Part shown: positions 50,702-61,595 of the stretch, one piece after another
Layout of the letters: every line of letters starts with the position of its first letter
How positions within the stretch are numbered: the first letter of the stretch is position 1
Origin: Domibacillus robiginosus
Lineage (GTDB): Bacteria > Bacillota > Bacilli > Bacillales > Domibacillaceae
Assembly (NCBI RefSeq): GCF_000966195.1
Contig: NZ_LAHL01000040.1
Span: forward strand, 50,152 to 114,151
Direction of reading: 5' to 3'
Length of the DNA: 64,000 nucleotides
Program-made: the position numbers and the translations under genes
Notes under the pieces: model-generated
What the model was told of the DNA's origin: nothing
The model's input: the letters and a program-made list of their open reading frames with translations, nothing else
The model's database searches: none

Positions 50702-51979
50702 TTGGAGAAAAAAACAGCATCTCTTCCACCGATGGGCTGGAATAGCTGGGACTGTTACGGCGCTGCGGTCACAGAAAAAGAGGTACGCGGCAACGCTGAA
50801 TATATGGCCCGGCATTTAAAAGAGGCGGGCTGGGAATACGTTGTAGTTGACATTCAATGGTACGAGCCGGGGGCCGTTTCCTCCGCTTATCGTCCTTTTG
50901 TGCCACTGGAGATGGATGAATATTCACGGCTTATCCCAGCGGTAAATCGCTTTCCTTCCGCTCAAAATGGAGGCGGTTTCAAAGAATTGAGTGACTATGT
51001 CCATCAGCTTGGCTTAAAGTTTGGCATTCATATTATGAGAGGTATTCCGCGCCAGGCGGTTCATGCCAACACGCCCCTTCTGGGAACCAGCGTACGCGCG
51101 CGTGATATTGCCCACCCTAATTCTATCTGTCCCTGGAATACAGATATGTACGGCATAGACGTCTCCAAAGAAGGGGCACAGAAATACTACCATTCTCTTT
51201 TTGATCTTTATGCTTCCTGGGGAGTGGATTTTGTGAAAGTGGATGATATTGCCGCTTCTCGTCTGTATGGTATGCACGCTGAAGAAATCCGGCTGATCCG
51301 AAATGCGATTGATCAGTGTGGACGCGAAATGGTGCTTAGTTTGTCTCCAGGTCCGGCTCCGCTCGAACAAGCCGGATTATTCAAGGAAACAGCCAATATG
51401 TGGCGGATTACCGATGATTTTTGGGATCTTTGGCCTCTTCTTTATAACATGTTTGAGCGCTGTGAAAAATGGGCCGAGCATGCTGATGCCGGTCATTGGC
51501 CGGATTGTGACATGCTGCCGCTCGGCCATATCGGTATCCGGTCTGTAGACGGCGGCGCCACCGACCGCTGGACTCGATTTACAAAAGACGAGCAGCGAAC
51601 GATGATGACGCTCTGGTCCATTGTCAGGTCCCCACTTATGTTTGGCGGTGAACTGCGAGACAATGACGACTGGACCCTTTCTTTGCTGACCAATCCGCAT
51701 GTTTTGCATATGCTTCGTACCTCGTCAAACGCGAAACAGGTATTCCGCCGCGGCAACAGGGTTGTTTGGAAAGCGGAGGCAGAAGACGGCGGCCTTTATG
51801 CAGCGCTGTTTAATTTGAGAGACGAGCCGGCAGATATTACCGTTTCTCTCAGCGAGCTCGGTCTTACAGGTATTCACCGCCAAACAGATTTATGGAGCGG
51901 ACAGGACGAGTCTTTAACGAAAGATTGTTTAACCGCCGCTCTTCCTCCGCACGCTTCTGTTTTATATAAAATAAATTAA
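50702..51979 (+). CDS. GH27-family glycosidase (alpha-galactosidase-like)
   Basis: A 425-residue enzyme. It opens with the GH27 signature PPMGWNSWDCYG. The nucleophile Asp is in DFVKVDDIA and the acid/base Asp probably in MWRITDDFWDLW. A C-terminal beta-sandwich (about 340-425) follows the barrel. There is no signal peptide, so it acts inside the cell, presumably on imported alpha-galactosides or related sugars. TTG 50702 is eight bases after AAAGGAG; a GTG at 50693 overlaps that site. No transporter is adjacent. Alpha-galactosidase is the commonest activity, but alpha-N-acetylgalactosaminidase or beta-L-arabinopyranosidase activity is possible. Confidence 0.87.
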   Translation: MEKKTASLPPMGWNSWDCYGAAVTEKEVRGNAEYMARHLKEAGWEYVVVDIQWYEPGAVSSAYRPFVPLEMDEYSRLIPAVNRFPSAQNGGGFKELSDYVHQLGLKFGIHIMRGIPRQAVHANTPLLGTSVRARDIAHPNSICPWNTDMYGIDVSKEGAQKYYHSLFDLYASWGVDFVKVDDIAASRLYGMHAEEIRLIRNAIDQCGREMVLSLSPGPAPLEQAGLFKETANMWRITDDFWDLWPLLYNMFERCEKWAEHADAGHWPDCDMLPLGHIGIRSVDGGATDRWTRFTKDEQRTMMTLWSIVRSPLMFGGELRDNDDWTLSLLTNPHVLHMLRTSSNAKQVFRRGNRVVWKAEAEDGGLYAALFNLRDEPADITVSLSELGLTGIHRQTDLWSGQDESLTKDCLTAALPPHASVLYKIN

Positions 51980-52012
51980 ATAAGCAGGCTGCCCGGGGCA
52001 GCCTGCTTATTT
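51979..52012. terminator. Perfect bidirectional terminator between the GH27 gene and ywlC
   Basis: AATAAGCAGGCTGCC and GGCAGCCTGCTTATT form a 15-bp perfect palindrome around CGG. The ywlC stop codon (52007-52009) lies inside the stem. Confidence 0.88.
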
Positions 52013-53053
52013 CGTGCTAATCCATTTGTGTCCGGCCGCTTTTTCCAGCCTGTTCATAATCGCCGCACCGACACCCTCTGCCGGGAAAGCTTCAGCAATA
52101 ATCGCATCCACTGACTCCTCATTAAATGCCCGGAGTGCACCGTACAGCCCTTTTGCAACCGAGGTTAAATCACTGCGGTATCCACAAACAATAACCGCTT
52201 CTGCTTTGTAAAAGGGAACATTCTCCCATGACGCAAGCACACCGACTTTTTTTCCTTCTGCCTGCCATTCATTCACTTTTCTTTGAATGGATTCAGCTGT
52301 TCCTTCCATTATGTAAAGAGGGGCTTCTGGCGCATAATGTGTATATTTCATTCCCGGCGCTTTCGGGGTGTCTTCTTGTTTTTGAAGAAAGGTGTTCGTA
52401 GCCGCTTTTCCGGCTATTGCTTCAATGTCGGCTTCTGTTACACCACCTGGCCGCAGCACAATCGGATAATCCCCTGTACAGTCTACTACTGTAGATTCCA
52501 GGCCAACTCCGGTTTCACCTGCATCCACAACGCCGGCAATCCGCCCGCTTAAGTCATCGAGCACATGCTGAGCTGTAGTTGGACTCGGCTTACCAGAACG
52601 GTTTGCACTCGGTGCTGCCACTGGTACACCTGCTTGCTTAATCAACGCAAGTGCCGCCGGATGATCAGGCATTCGAATCGCAACCGTGTCAAGGCCGGCT
52701 GTTACCCGCTCAGATAAAACACCTGCTTTTTTAGGAACGATTACCGTCAGCGGGCCAGGCCAAAACTTTTCAATCAGCCTACGCGCATAAACGGGAACAG
52801 AATGAGCTAGTTCATCCACATCTTTCTGATCTGCAATGTGGACAATAAGCGGATTATCGGAAGGCCGCCCTTTTGCTTCAAAAATTTTATCCACAGCTTT
52901 ATCCAGTTTTGCCTGCCCACCGAGCCCGTACACGGTTTCTGTAGGAAAAGCCACTACTTCTCCCTTGCGTATAAGGTCAGCCGCTTCTTTTATTTGTGGA
53001 TAATGTTGATGAATTTGCTCAATGTTATCCACAAACCAGTATTTCGTCTCCAT
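52007..53053 (-). CDS. ywlC: Threonylcarbamoyl-AMP synthase (Sua5/YwlC)
   Basis: Makes threonylcarbamoyl-adenylate for the t6A37 tRNA modification. 348 residues: the N-terminal YrdC domain (GEVVAFPTETVYGLG, KAKGRPSDNPLIVHI-like segment, SANRSGKPSPTT) and the C-terminal Sua5 domain (about 215-345, with PGMKYTHYAPEAPLY in the linker). ATG 53053 is used, because the in-frame GTG at 53062 lies in AAAGGTG. Its 5' part contains several perfect DnaA boxes. Confidence 0.95.
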   Translation of the reverse strand: METKYWFVDNIEQIHQHYPQIKEAADLIRKGEVVAFPTETVYGLGGQAKLDKAVDKIFEAKGRPSDNPLIVHIADQKDVDELAHSVPVYARRLIEKFWPGPLTVIVPKKAGVLSERVTAGLDTVAIRMPDHPAALALIKQAGVPVAAPSANRSGKPSPTTAQHVLDDLSGRIAGVVDAGETGVGLESTVVDCTGDYPIVLRPGGVTEADIEAIAGKAATNTFLQKQEDTPKAPGMKYTHYAPEAPLYIMEGTAESIQRKVNEWQAEGKKVGVLASWENVPFYKAEAVIVCGYRSDLTSVAKGLYGALRAFNEESVDAIIAEAFPAEGVGAAIMNRLEKAAGHKWISTK

Positions 53054-53199
53054 ATTCGTCACCTTTGCTTTTTTATTTATATAATCTCTTCACAGCCCTA
53101 TTATTTCTATACATAAATCGACTTTCAGCTTCGTTATGAACAGAGTTATTCACAATATGTGGACAACTTATCCCCTTTTGTGTATAACTGTGTGGATGA
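52812..53199. promoter_or_regulatory. DnaA-box cluster over ywlC and spoIIR
   Basis: Perfect 9-mers TTATCCACA occur at 52887-52895, 52995-53003 (inverted) and 53025-53033. One-mismatch boxes lie at 52812, 52837, 53146, 53158, 53179 and 53191, with another at 53390. B. subtilis has a known DnaA-box cluster at ywlC that titrates DnaA, so this appears to be its counterpart. Confidence 0.75.
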
Positions 53200-53808
53200 T
53201 TGTTTTTGTTCGGCTATCTTTGCACAAAGAAGTTCAAGCTCTTGTTCCATCGCTACAACTTTTTCATTTTGTTCCGGGTGGCCGTTTTCCTTGAGCTCAT
53301 CCCACAATTCTACAACAGCCCATTTGTATTCTGGCTCTTCCTCTTTTTCTTCTGGAAAACAAAACGATGGATAAAGCAGACACCACCAGTTATCCCCATG
53401 TCCATCCCCAATGGTGATCACAAGCGATTCATATTCACCCGGCGGATATACATAACGTCCATACTGCTTAGCCGGAAATGCTTCCTGGCCCAATGACACA
53501 TCAACAGGCTCACCTGCCGCTTTTGATGCAATTTGTTTAATTTGCTTTATATTGTCCCCGATTAAGCTGCGTGCTTCCTCTGGTGAGTGTGCGTCCACCG
53601 CCCACTTGCTGATTTGAGCAGCAGCAGCTGTATGAACGCGTTCTTTTCTTTCCTGCTCCACCCGGCTATTATCATGTGCTACTACCCGGATACGGATCGC
53701 TTCCTCGGGAATGCCTCCCGCCGCTGGATCAGACGGGGCAAAATACATCATAAAGCAAACTGCTGCTGAAAGTCCATATACATATAGAATAAGAATTTTT
53801 GTTTTCAT
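53146..53808 (-). CDS. spoIIR: Stage II sporulation protein R (SpoIIR)
   Basis: The forespore signal that triggers processing of pro-sigma-E by SpoIIGA. 220 residues with an N-terminal export helix (about 4-23), then IPEEAIRIRVVAHDNSRVEQ and the conserved GDNWWCLLYPSFCF. ATG 53808 is preceded by GGGAGGG; the in-frame start at 53838 is upstream of it. The gene follows prmC by 45 bases. A sigma-F promoter could not be identified with confidence. Confidence 0.94.
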   Translation of the reverse strand: MKTKILILYVYGLSAAVCFMMYFAPSDPAAGGIPEEAIRIRVVAHDNSRVEQERKERVHTAAAAQISKWAVDAHSPEEARSLIGDNIKQIKQIASKAAGEPVDVSLGQEAFPAKQYGRYVYPPGEYESLVITIGDGHGDNWWCLLYPSFCFPEEKEEEPEYKWAVVELWDELKENGHPEQNEKVVAMEQELELLCAKIAEQKQSSTQLYTKGDKLSTYCE

Positions 53809-53853
53809 TTTATCATCCCTCCCGGCAATCAGTATCACCGGAAAGGAATCATC

Positions 53854-54699
53854 TTAAACGTATAAAAATACCATTCTATCTTTTTTATTAATATCGTATA
53901 GAATACTCGTTTTCCCGTTTGGAAAAGCAGAGTCAAAAAGTGCGGCTACATCTTTCGTTTGTCCAGCACCTGTTTCTACACCGACAAGTCCGTCGGGCTT
54001 CATCACCACCGGAAGCTGACCGGCCAGCTTCCGATATAGATCCAGCCCATCCTCTCCGCCAAACAGCGCCATATGTGGCTCATGATCCACAACGACAGTG
54101 GATAAGGTTTCCCGTTCTCCTGCTGGAATATAGGGAGGATTCGATAACAGCACATCAACAAGCAGCCCCTGCTCTATAAGAGGCTCTGCCAGATCACCGT
54201 GTAAAAACGTCACATCCACTCCAAGAGCTTTTGCATTTTCGGAGGCGGTTTGAAGAGCTTCCGCTGACAAATCAACTGCATAAACAGATGCATCCGGCCG
54301 TTCAGCTTTTATCGTCACAGCAATCGCGCCGCTCCCTGTTCCAATATCTACAATGACCGGACTCTGACGCCCTTTTATTTTTTCAAGGGTATGATACACA
54401 AGTTCTTCCGTTTCTGGACGCGGAATTAATACATTGCCGTTTACAATAAAAGGACGTCCATAAAACTCTTCCACGCCAATTAAATGCTGAACCGGCACTC
54501 CTTCTGCATGATGTTTGACCATTTTTGAAAAAGCAGCCGACTGCACTTGTGTAAGCGGATCATGCAAGCGCGCCAAAAGAGCGGAGCGGCTTACGCCAAT
54601 TACATGTTTCATCATGAGTTCCCCTGCATTTGCATCACGGCCATGCTCGATTAAATAAGAAGAAGCCCATTTTAGGGCTTCATATATTTTTTGTTCCAC
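53854..54699 (-). CDS. prmC: Release factor glutamine N5-methyltransferase
   Basis: Methylates the GGQ glutamine of release factors with S-adenosylmethionine. 281 residues; SAM site IVDIGTGSGAIAVTI and the catalytic NPPYIP motif are present. It starts at GTG 54699 behind GGAGG at the end of prfA, three bases after that gene, so the enzyme is encoded beside its substrate. Confidence 0.96.
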   Translation of the reverse strand: MEQKIYEALKWASSYLIEHGRDANAGELMMKHVIGVSRSALLARLHDPLTQVQSAAFSKMVKHHAEGVPVQHLIGVEEFYGRPFIVNGNVLIPRPETEELVYHTLEKIKGRQSPVIVDIGTGSGAIAVTIKAERPDASVYAVDLSAEALQTASENAKALGVDVTFLHGDLAEPLIEQGLLVDVLLSNPPYIPAGERETLSTVVVDHEPHMALFGGEDGLDLYRKLAGQLPVVMKPDGLVGVETGAGQTKDVAALFDSAFPNGKTSILYDINKKDRMVFLYV

Positions 54700-54702
54700 T
54701 CG

Positions 54703-55773
54703 TTAATCCTCCAGGTTTTCCAGGCGGCTCGACTGATCTTCTACAATAAGAGCATCAATAACTTCGCTCACTTTGCCTTCAAGAATTTGGTCAAGCTTTT
54801 GAATCGTTAAACCAATACGATGATCCGTTACACGGTTTTGCGGGAAATTATATGTGCGGATCCGCTCAGAGCGATCCCCTGTCCCAACAGCTGATTTGCG
54901 GACTGCGTCATACTCTGCCTGCGCTTCTTTTTGGAATTTATCATAAATACGCGCACGAAGAACCTTCATCGCTTTTTCTTTGTTTTTAATCTGTGACTTT
55001 TCATCCTGGCAGGAAACGACGATACCAGTCGGTAAATGCGTCAGCCGGACCGCAGACATCGTCGTATTAACCGACTGGCCACCTGGTCCGCTTGAAGCAA
55101 ATGTATCTACACGAATATCTTTATCATGCACTTCTACTTCTACTTCTTCCGTTTCCGGCATAACGGCAACAGTTGCCGTAGAGGTATGAATTCGTCCGCC
55201 TGATTCGGTTTCCGGCACACGCTGCACACGATGAGCCCCGTTTTCGTACTTTAATTTGGAGTAAGCACCGCGTCCATTGATCATGAAAATAATTTCTTTG
55301 TAGCCGCCAACACCCGTTGTGCTTGCTTCAATTACGTCAATTTTCCAACCGTTTGTTTCTGCATAACGTGAATACATCCGGTATAGGTCACCCGCAAACA
55401 GAGCTGCTTCATCACCGCCCGCTGCCCCGCGAATTTCCATAATGACGTTTTTATCATCATTCGGATCTTTTGGAATGAGCAGCACTTTCATACGGGCTTC
55501 GAGGTCGGAAAGTGTTTCTTCTAGCTCACTCATTTCTTCCTTGACCATTTCGCGCATATCCGCATCGAGCTTGTCCTCAAGCATCATTTTAGCATCAGCG
55601 TATTGTTCTTTTGCTTCTTTATACTGGCGGTATACCTCTACTGTTTCTTGAATATCCGATTGTTCCTTCGAATAATCACGCAGCTTGGCCGGGTCATTTA
55701 CAATATCCGGGTCACTGAGCAATTCATTTAACTTTTCGTACCGGTCTTCTACTGCCTGCAATCGATCAAACAT
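54703..55773 (-). CDS. prfA: Peptide chain release factor 1
   Basis: Terminates translation at UAA and UAG. 356 residues; the GGQ motif is in [17 protein letters not shown]. The PxT-type codon-recognition region lies before it. ATG 55773 is eight bases after GAGG; the longer open frame to 55824 overlaps tdk. It is part of the tdk-prfA-prmC unit. Confidence 0.97.
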   Translation of the reverse strand: MFDRLQAVEDRYEKLNELLSDPDIVNDPAKLRDYSKEQSDIQETVEVYRQYKEAKEQYADAKMMLEDKLDADMREMVKEEMSELEETLSDLEARMKVLLIPKDPNDDKNVIMEIRGAAGGDEAALFAGDLYRMYSRYAETNGWKIDVIEASTTGVGGYKEIIFMINGRGAYSKLKYENGAHRVQRVPETESGGRIHTSTATVAVMPETEEVEVEVHDKDIRVDTFASSGPGGQSVNTTMSAVRLTHLPTGIVVSCQDEKSQIKNKEKAMKVLRARIYDKFQKEAQAEYDAVRKSAVGTGDRSERIRTYNFPQNRVTDHRIGLTIQKLDQILEGKVSEVIDALIVEDQSSRLENLED

Positions 55774-55790
55774 TGTCTCCACCTCGTTCG

Positions 55791-56363
55791 TTAAAGCGGC
55801 GGGTTTTGATGGCACTTCCGGCAAACCGGATAATAAGCATCGTTGCCGCCGATTTGAATTTGTTCCCCTGTGTAGACAGGCTTTCCTTCTTCATCTACGC
55901 GCAGGTTCATCGTTGCTTTTCGTTCGCAAAACCAGCAGATCGTTTTCATCTCTTCGACTTTATCTGCATAAATAAGCATATACTGGCTGCCCTCAAACAG
56001 CTCGTTTTGAAAGTCATTTTTCAAGCCAAACCCCATGACTGGAATATTCAGTTCATCTACAATTCGAGCCAGCTGCAGCACATGCTTCTTTGATAAAAAC
56101 TGTACTTCATCCACTAAAATACAAGACGGGTTTGACGAATCATCACGCACTTCTTCAAATACGTCCGTCTCCGTAAAGATCGGCCGTGCGGGGCGCCGCA
56201 GGCCTACACGGCTTGAAATGTAGCCGACTTCATCCCGCGTATCAAGGCCGGATGTAAACAAAAGTACACCCTTATTTTGTTCTTCATAATTATTGGCAAC
56301 CTTTAAAATTTCAATCGATTTGCCACTATTCATTGCACCATATTTGAAAAAAAGCTGGGCCAT
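55791..56363 (-). CDS. tdk: Thymidine kinase
   Basis: Phosphorylates thymidine with ATP in pyrimidine salvage. 190 residues of the type II family: [20 protein letters not shown] (P-loop), ILVDEVQFL and two zinc Cys pairs (CWFCERKA and CRKCHQ). ATG 56363 follows GGAGGG. It is 17 bases upstream of prfA. Confidence 0.96.
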   Translation of the reverse strand: MAQLFFKYGAMNSGKSIEILKVANNYEEQNKGVLLFTSGLDTRDEVGYISSRVGLRRPARPIFTETDVFEEVRDDSSNPSCILVDEVQFLSKKHVLQLARIVDELNIPVMGFGLKNDFQNELFEGSQYMLIYADKVEEMKTICWFCERKATMNLRVDEEGKPVYTGEQIQIGGNDAYYPVCRKCHQNPPL

Positions 56364-56430
56364 CCTGCCTGTCCCTCCATTTATATCAGTGATCAAAGAC
56401 TAAAAACACGGCATCGTACCGCCGAGCCCA

Positions 56431-56510
56431 AGTCTACCACGTCCTGTGGCAGACGCCCGACTAGATCATCACAATCGTCGTAACGTCTTTATGACCCGCA
56501 TTCTGCGTGT
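56431..56510 (-). repeat. AGGA-loop hairpin module in the tdk leader
   Basis: On the minus strand CCAC-AGGAC-GTGG (56437-56449) and CGC-AGAAT-GCG (56497-56507) flank GGGTCATAAAGACGTTACGAC, which resembles the GGTCACAAAGGCGTTGC linker of the module at 61667. A GTCGTAA/TTATGAC stem lies between. Confidence 0.6.
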
Positions 56511-56515
56511 CCAAG

Positions 56516-56610
56516 CGTAAGGCGGCCATTGAGGCCCGGCAGGCATAAGACGAACCGGCGGCGAAGCGGCACTCTTTCCCACATAGCCGTGGCGGCTTAT
56601 GACAGAGGGG
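56516..56610 (-). repeat. CATAAG palindromic repeat, second copy
   Basis: Read on the minus strand, GTCATAAGCCGCC and GTTCGTCTTATGCC align with the atpE-atpF element, and the GC-rich arms around them match in layout. A separate hairpin GGCTGTC/GACAGCC follows at about 56609-56634. Confidence 0.7.
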
Positions 56611-56667
56611 CTGTCCACCTGAAGCTAGACAGCCTAAAAATGCTACCTTTTCTTATTTTTACATACA

Positions 56668-56706
56668 AAAAAACAGGCAAGCAGTTTGCACTCCTTGCCT
56701 GTCCCT
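56668..56706 (-). terminator. Terminator of rpmE
   Basis: Minus strand GACAGGCAAG and CTTGCCTGT pair and are followed by T7. Confidence 0.88.
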
Positions 56707-56713
56707 TTTATCA

Positions 56714-56926
56714 TTATCTTGCTTGATCTTTAAGGCCGTATTTTTTGTTGAAGCGATCCACACGTCCGCCTGCGTCAGCAAATTTCTGACGACCAGTGTA
56801 GAATGGATGGCATTCAGAGCAAACCTCTACGCGAATTTCTTCTTTTACAGAACCAGTGTTAAACTCGTTTCCGCATGCACATTTAACAAGTGCAGTTTTG
56901 TAGTTAGGATGAATTCCTGTTTGCAT
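56714..56926 (-). CDS. rpmE: Ribosomal protein bL31, zinc-binding form
   Basis: A 70-residue protein of the large ribosomal subunit. Four Cys in KCACGNEF and [10 protein letters not shown] form the zinc site, so this is the form used in zinc sufficiency. [19 protein letters not shown] is the family signature. It starts at ATG 56926 after GGAAGGAG and has its own terminator; rho lies upstream. Confidence 0.96.
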   Translation of the reverse strand: MQTGIHPNYKTALVKCACGNEFNTGSVKEEIRVEVCSECHPFYTGRQKFADAGGRVDRFNKKYGLKDQAR

Positions 56927-57053
56927 CTTTTTCTCTCCTTCCGCCCTGAGTCATTCCGAAACAGAGTTAAATATAATTAGGCGGTATTCCTAATTATTTA
57001 TTTCATTCACACAAATTACATTATAGCAGGCACTTTTAAAAATTGCAAATGCA

Positions 57054-58337
57054 TTACAGCATTTTTTTCGATGCACCATTTTTCTTTGTTTCGGCGAGTA
57101 ATTGGGCAATAAAATCTTCATTGCTTTTTGTTTGACGCAGCCGGCGTAGTACTTTGTCTGCCAGATCTGGTGCGTCTGACATCGTTTTCCGGATAGCCCA
57201 GACCATATCAAGCTGCTCTTTGCCAATAAGCAGCTCTTCTTTGCGCGTACCGGAACGGCGAATATCGATTGCCGGGAAAATGCGGCGCTCAGCAAGCGAG
57301 CGGTCAAGGTGAAGCTCCATGTTGCCTGTTCCCTTAAATTCCTCATAAATCACATCATCCATCCGTGAGCCTGTGTCAACAAGAGCCGTCGCTAGAATAG
57401 TCAGGCTGCCACCTTCTTCAATATTACGCGCTGCACCGAAAAAGCGCTTTGGACGGTGGAAAGCAGCTGGATCAATACCACCGGAAAGCGTCCGGCCGCT
57501 TGGAGGGATAACAAGATTGTATGCACGAGCCAGGCGTGTAATCGAGTCCATCAAAATGATAACATCCCGTTTATGCTCGACAAGGCGCATCGCACGCTCT
57601 AATACAAGTTCTGCCACTTTAATGTGATTTTCCGGCACTTCATCAAATGTCGAACTAACGACCTCCGCCTGTACAGACCGTTCAATGTCGGTTACCTCTT
57701 CCGGGCGCTCATCAATAAGCAGCACAATAAGCTCTGCCTCCGGGTGATTCGCCGAAATGGAATTGGCAATTTCTTTTAACAGCATCGTTTTACCGGCTTT
57801 TGGCGGCGCAACGATCAAGCCGCGCTGTCCAAATCCGACCGGAGATACAAGATCCATAATGCGAGTGGATAAGTGTCTCGATTCAAGCTCAAGCTCAATT
57901 TGACGGTCAGGATAAAGCGGTGTAAGAGCGGGAAAATGAACGCGTTCTTTTGCTGTTTCTGGATCTTCTCCATTAACAGCTTCTACATGCAAAAGACCAT
58001 AGTATCGTTCATTTTCTTTTGGCGGCCGGACTTTCCCGGATACTTTATCCCCATTCCGCAGGTCAAAGCGACGGATTTGGGAAGCGGAAATATAAATATC
58101 CTCCGAGCTCGCTGAATAATTGATCGGACGAAGAAAGCCAAAACCTTCCGACTGAATAATTTCAAGGACCCCTTCCATAAAAAAGAAGCCTTGTTGCTCA
58201 GCACGCGCTTTTAAAATCGCGAAAATAAGCTCTTTTTTAGTGAGCTTGCTATAGTAGGAGATTTTGTATGTTTTGGCAAGTTCATATAATTCCTTTAGTT
58301 TTAAGTTTTCAAGATGATTGATTGTAAGTTCTTCCAT
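57054..58337 (-). CDS. rho: Transcription termination factor Rho
   Basis: A hexameric RNA-dependent ATPase, 427 residues. The N-terminal helical domain ([18 protein letters not shown]), cold-shock RNA-binding fold (SEGFGFLRP), Walker A ([16 protein letters not shown]) and the Q/R loops ([12 protein letters not shown]) are present. The start at ATG 58337 has only a weak GTGTGGTG site. It lies between rpmE and glpX as in B. subtilis. Confidence 0.97.
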   Translation of the reverse strand: MEELTINHLENLKLKELYELAKTYKISYYSKLTKKELIFAILKARAEQQGFFFMEGVLEIIQSEGFGFLRPINYSASSEDIYISASQIRRFDLRNGDKVSGKVRPPKENERYYGLLHVEAVNGEDPETAKERVHFPALTPLYPDRQIELELESRHLSTRIMDLVSPVGFGQRGLIVAPPKAGKTMLLKEIANSISANHPEAELIVLLIDERPEEVTDIERSVQAEVVSSTFDEVPENHIKVAELVLERAMRLVEHKRDVIILMDSITRLARAYNLVIPPSGRTLSGGIDPAAFHRPKRFFGAARNIEEGGSLTILATALVDTGSRMDDVIYEEFKGTGNMELHLDRSLAERRIFPAIDIRRSGTRKEELLIGKEQLDMVWAIRKTMSDAPDLADKVLRRLRQTKSNEDFIAQLLAETKKNGASKKML

Positions 58338-58420
58338 TATGGCACCACACTTTATTAAATTGATTTGATAGAAGGGAGGGATGACGATGAAGCATAATTA
58401 ACAAGTGGACAAATCAAACA

Positions 58421-58455
58421 AAACAGCGGAGAACCGGACCGGCTGCACCGCTGTT
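58421..58455 (-). terminator. Terminator of glpX
   Basis: Minus strand AACAGCGG and CCGCTGTT pair around an inner GCCGG/CCGGT stem and are followed by TTGTTTG. Confidence 0.7.
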
Positions 58456-58462
58456 GGCATGT

Positions 58463-59428
58463 TTATGATTTAATGACAAGATTAGGCTTTTTATTTAAGC
58501 TATGGCGTCCATCCACAAAGCGGACAGTGCCTGATTTCGCGCGCATAACCACAGATTGTGTTTCTGCATATGTACCTTTAAACTGTACACCGCGCAGCAA
58601 TTCACCATCTGTGACACCGGTTGCGGCAAAAATAGCGTCATCGCCGCGGACCAGGTCCTCCATACGAAGGACTTTATGGACATCAAGACCCATTTTTATG
58701 CATCGTTCAATCTCAGCATCAGACTGCGGCAGAAGACGTCCTTGAATTTCACCGCCGAGCGCTTTTAACGCAACCGCTGAAATAACGCCCTCTGGTGCAC
58801 CACCTGAGCCAAACAAAATATCAACGCCCGTTTTATCAAAGGCCGTGTTGATTGCCGCAGCAACATCACCGTCATTAATCAGTTTAATACGAGCGCCGGC
58901 TTCGCGCAACTCGGCAATGATATGCTCGTGGCGTTCGCGGTTCAAAATCGTGGCCACAACATCTTCAATGTCTTTATTCTTCGCTTTGGCAACAGCTCTC
59001 AGGTTGTCCGTCACAGAGGCGTTAATGTCGATCATGCCAACCGCTTCCGGTCCGACAGCAATTTTATCCATGTACATGTCAGGCGCATTCAACAAGTTTC
59101 CGGCATCTGCTACTGCTAAAACAGCCAGCGCATTCCAGCCGCCCGCTGCGACAATATTTGTTCCTTCTAGAGGATCAACAGCTACATCAACGCGAGGGCC
59201 ATACCCATTTCCAAGCTTTTCCCCAATGTAAAGCATCGGGGCTTCATCCATTTCGCCTTCACCGATTACAACTGTGCCTTTCATCGGGATTGTATCAAAT
59301 ACATCGCGCATTGCAGATGTTGCGGCACCATCGGCTTCATCCTTCAGGCCGCGGCCCATCCAGCGTGCTGATGCTTGTGCAGCCGCTTCTGTAACGCGAA
59401 CCAGTTCCATTGATAAGCTTCTCTCCAT
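58463..59428 (-). CDS. glpX: Fructose-1,6-bisphosphatase, class II
   Basis: Gluconeogenic phosphatase, 321 residues. [20 protein letters not shown] opens the family; [15 protein letters not shown] and [11 protein letters not shown] hold metal ligands, and [17 protein letters not shown] is the substrate loop. ATG 59428 follows AGGAGAG. The open frame to 59479 has no support. Together with fba and tal it makes this a sugar-phosphate neighbourhood. Confidence 0.95.
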   Translation of the reverse strand: MERSLSMELVRVTEAAAQASARWMGRGLKDEADGAATSAMRDVFDTIPMKGTVVIGEGEMDEAPMLYIGEKLGNGYGPRVDVAVDPLEGTNIVAAGGWNALAVLAVADAGNLLNAPDMYMDKIAVGPEAVGMIDINASVTDNLRAVAKAKNKDIEDVVATILNRERHEHIIAELREAGARIKLINDGDVAAAINTAFDKTGVDILFGSGGAPEGVISAVALKALGGEIQGRLLPQSDAEIERCIKMGLDVHKVLRMEDLVRGDDAIFAATGVTDGELLRGVQFKGTYAETQSVVMRAKSGTVRFVDGRHSLNKKPNLVIKS

Positions 59429-59523
59429 TACTCTCCTACCTCCCATGCGACGAACAAACAGCGGCTTTATGCCACACATTATTTTATATATTGTAACACA
59501 TTTACCAGTTGCTTCGTTTAATA

Positions 59524-60810
59524 TTATGAACTTTTTATTTCACTGTACTCTTCTTCTGTCATTTCTTCCCGCCAAATATTGGCACCAAGTGCTGTAAGCT
59601 TTTCGGCGAGCTTGCTGTAGCCGCGGTCAATATGCTCAAGACCGGTAACTTCTGTGATTCCGTCCGCCATTAAACCGGCGATGACAAGTGCCGCACCAGC
59701 ACGCAGATCGCTGGCTTTCACTTTTGCCCCTTGAAGCTGAACAGGCCCGTTAATGATGGCAGAGCGCCCTTCCGTTTTCACATTCGCTCCCATGCGCCGC
59801 AGCTCGTCAATGTGTTTGAAACGTGCCGGATAAATGGTATCAGTCACAATCGCAGAACCGGATGCTTTTGTGAGAAGTGAAGTGAATGGCTGCTGCAGAT
59901 CAGTCGCAAACCCCGGATAAACGAGTGTTTTAATATCAACTGTTTTAAGGTTTTCGGCTTTTCCGACAAAAATACGATCTTCACCAATCTCAATCGGTAC
60001 ATTCATCTCACGCAGCTTAGCAGTTAGTGATTCCATATGCAGCGGAATAACGTTGTCAACAATGACTCCTTCCCCCGCTGCAGCTGCCATGACCATGAAA
60101 GTTCCCGCTTCAATACGGTCTGGAATGATCGAATGGCGGCAGCCGTGAAGCTGCTCTACGCCATCAATCCGAATGACATCTGTACCGGCACCCTTAATTT
60201 TTGCGCCCATATTTGAAAGAAGTGTCGCAACATCAATGATTTCCGGCTCCTTGGCCGCATTTTCAATAATGGTCTGCCCTTTGGCCCGGACTGCTGCCAG
60301 CATAATATTAATAGTGGCGCCAACGCTAACTACATCCAGGTAAATTCGGGCACCGCGCAGTTCACTTGCACGCAGGTAAATGGCACCCTGCTCATTTGTT
60401 ACTTCAGCACCGAGCGCTTCAAACCCTTTAATATGCTGGTCGATCGGGCGAGGGCCAAGATGGCAGCCTCCAGGAAGCCCAATGACCGCTTTGTTAAAGC
60501 GGCCAAGCATCGCACCCATCAAATAATAAGAAGCACGCAGCTTTTTTACTTTTCCATTTGGAAGCGGCATAGCGGTCATGCTTGTCGGATCAATGTGCAT
60601 CTCCCCGTTTTCAAATGTAACATCCCCACCAATTTCCTCCAAAAGGCCTTTAAGCATATGAATATCGGATATGTCCGGCAATCCTTCGATTGTAATCGGG
60701 GACTCCGCTAAAATAGCAGCCGGCACAAGGGCAACAGCGCTGTTTTTTGCGCCGTCCACCTTAATTGTGCCTTTTAAAGGATGGCCGCCTTCAATCTTTA
60801 ACTTTTCCAT
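59524..60810 (-). CDS. murAB: UDP-N-acetylglucosamine 1-carboxyvinyltransferase, paralogue 2
   Basis: Second MurA paralogue (murAB/murZ position, before fba), 428 residues. [17 protein letters not shown] and the catalytic Cys in [15 protein letters not shown] are conserved, so it should be active. In low-GC Gram-positives the first paralogue usually carries most of the load and this one is a partly redundant enzyme. It lies between tal and glpX. Confidence 0.95.
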   Translation of the reverse strand: MEKLKIEGGHPLKGTIKVDGAKNSAVALVPAAILAESPITIEGLPDISDIHMLKGLLEEIGGDVTFENGEMHIDPTSMTAMPLPNGKVKKLRASYYLMGAMLGRFNKAVIGLPGGCHLGPRPIDQHIKGFEALGAEVTNEQGAIYLRASELRGARIYLDVVSVGATINIMLAAVRAKGQTIIENAAKEPEIIDVATLLSNMGAKIKGAGTDVIRIDGVEQLHGCRHSIIPDRIEAGTFMVMAAAAGEGVIVDNVIPLHMESLTAKLREMNVPIEIGEDRIFVGKAENLKTVDIKTLVYPGFATDLQQPFTSLLTKASGSAIVTDTIYPARFKHIDELRRMGANVKTEGRSAIINGPVQLQGAKVKASDLRAGAALVIAGLMADGITEVTGLEHIDRGYSKLAEKLTALGANIWREEMTEEEYSEIKSS

Positions 60811-60905
60811 TATGTTGTACTCCCTTCTTTCTGCGTAAACGGAAAGCGGGAAAGCTTTCTTGGTAGTCGTAGTTTAACCGATAACAATCGTCTCATGTAC
60901 AATTC

Positions 60906-61553
60906 TTACTTTGCTTTACGATTTTCCCAATCAGCGAGGAATCCTTCGATCCCTTTGTCCGTTAACGGATGTTTAAACAGCTGAGCAAGTACTTTGTAAG
61001 GTGTTGTCGCAATATGCGCACCTTTAAGTGCCGCGGCTGTAATATGCTGCGGATGACGGATTGATGCTGCAATAATTTCAGTTTCAATATCATGAATAGC
61101 AAAAATATCCGCAATCGTTTCGATCAATTCAAGTCCATCCTGTCCGATATCATCCAAACGGCCAAGGAATGGCGAAACATATGTAGCACCAGCACGCGCT
61201 GCCATCAATGCCTGGTTCGCACTGAAAATCAGCGTTACATTTGTTTTAATGCCTTCCTGCGCGAATACTGCGACCGCTTTCAATCCTTCCGGCGTCATCG
61301 GTACTTTTACTGTAATGTTTGGTGCAATTTTCGCTAATTCGCGACCTTCTTCAATCATGCCTTCTGCGTCAAGCGCAATCACTTCTGCACTTACTGAATC
61401 TGAAACAAGCTCCGTAATCTCACGAAGACGGTCATGGAATGGAATGGTTTCTTTTGCAACTAGTGATGGATTTGTTGTAACGCCGGAGAGAATACCCCAG
61501 GAGTGCGCTTCACGGATTTCATCGATGTTGGCTGTGTCAATAAAGAATTTCAT
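60906..61553 (-). CDS. tal: Transaldolase (TalC/FSA family)
   Basis: A 215-residue small transaldolase: [20 protein letters not shown], the Schiff-base Lys in [17 protein letters not shown], and [16 protein letters not shown]. It links the pentose phosphate pathway with glycolysis. It corresponds to B. subtilis ywjH and lies between fba and murAB. Transaldolase versus fructose-6-phosphate aldolase activity cannot be settled by eye. Confidence 0.93.
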   Translation of the reverse strand: MKFFIDTANIDEIREAHSWGILSGVTTNPSLVAKETIPFHDRLREITELVSDSVSAEVIALDAEGMIEEGRELAKIAPNITVKVPMTPEGLKAVAVFAQEGIKTNVTLIFSANQALMAARAGATYVSPFLGRLDDIGQDGLELIETIADIFAIHDIETEIIAASIRHPQHITAAALKGAHIATTPYKVLAQLFKHPLTDKGIEGFLADWENRKAK

Positions 61554-61595
61554 TAAATATTCCCTCTTTTCAGTTCATTTTATTATATAAACAAC

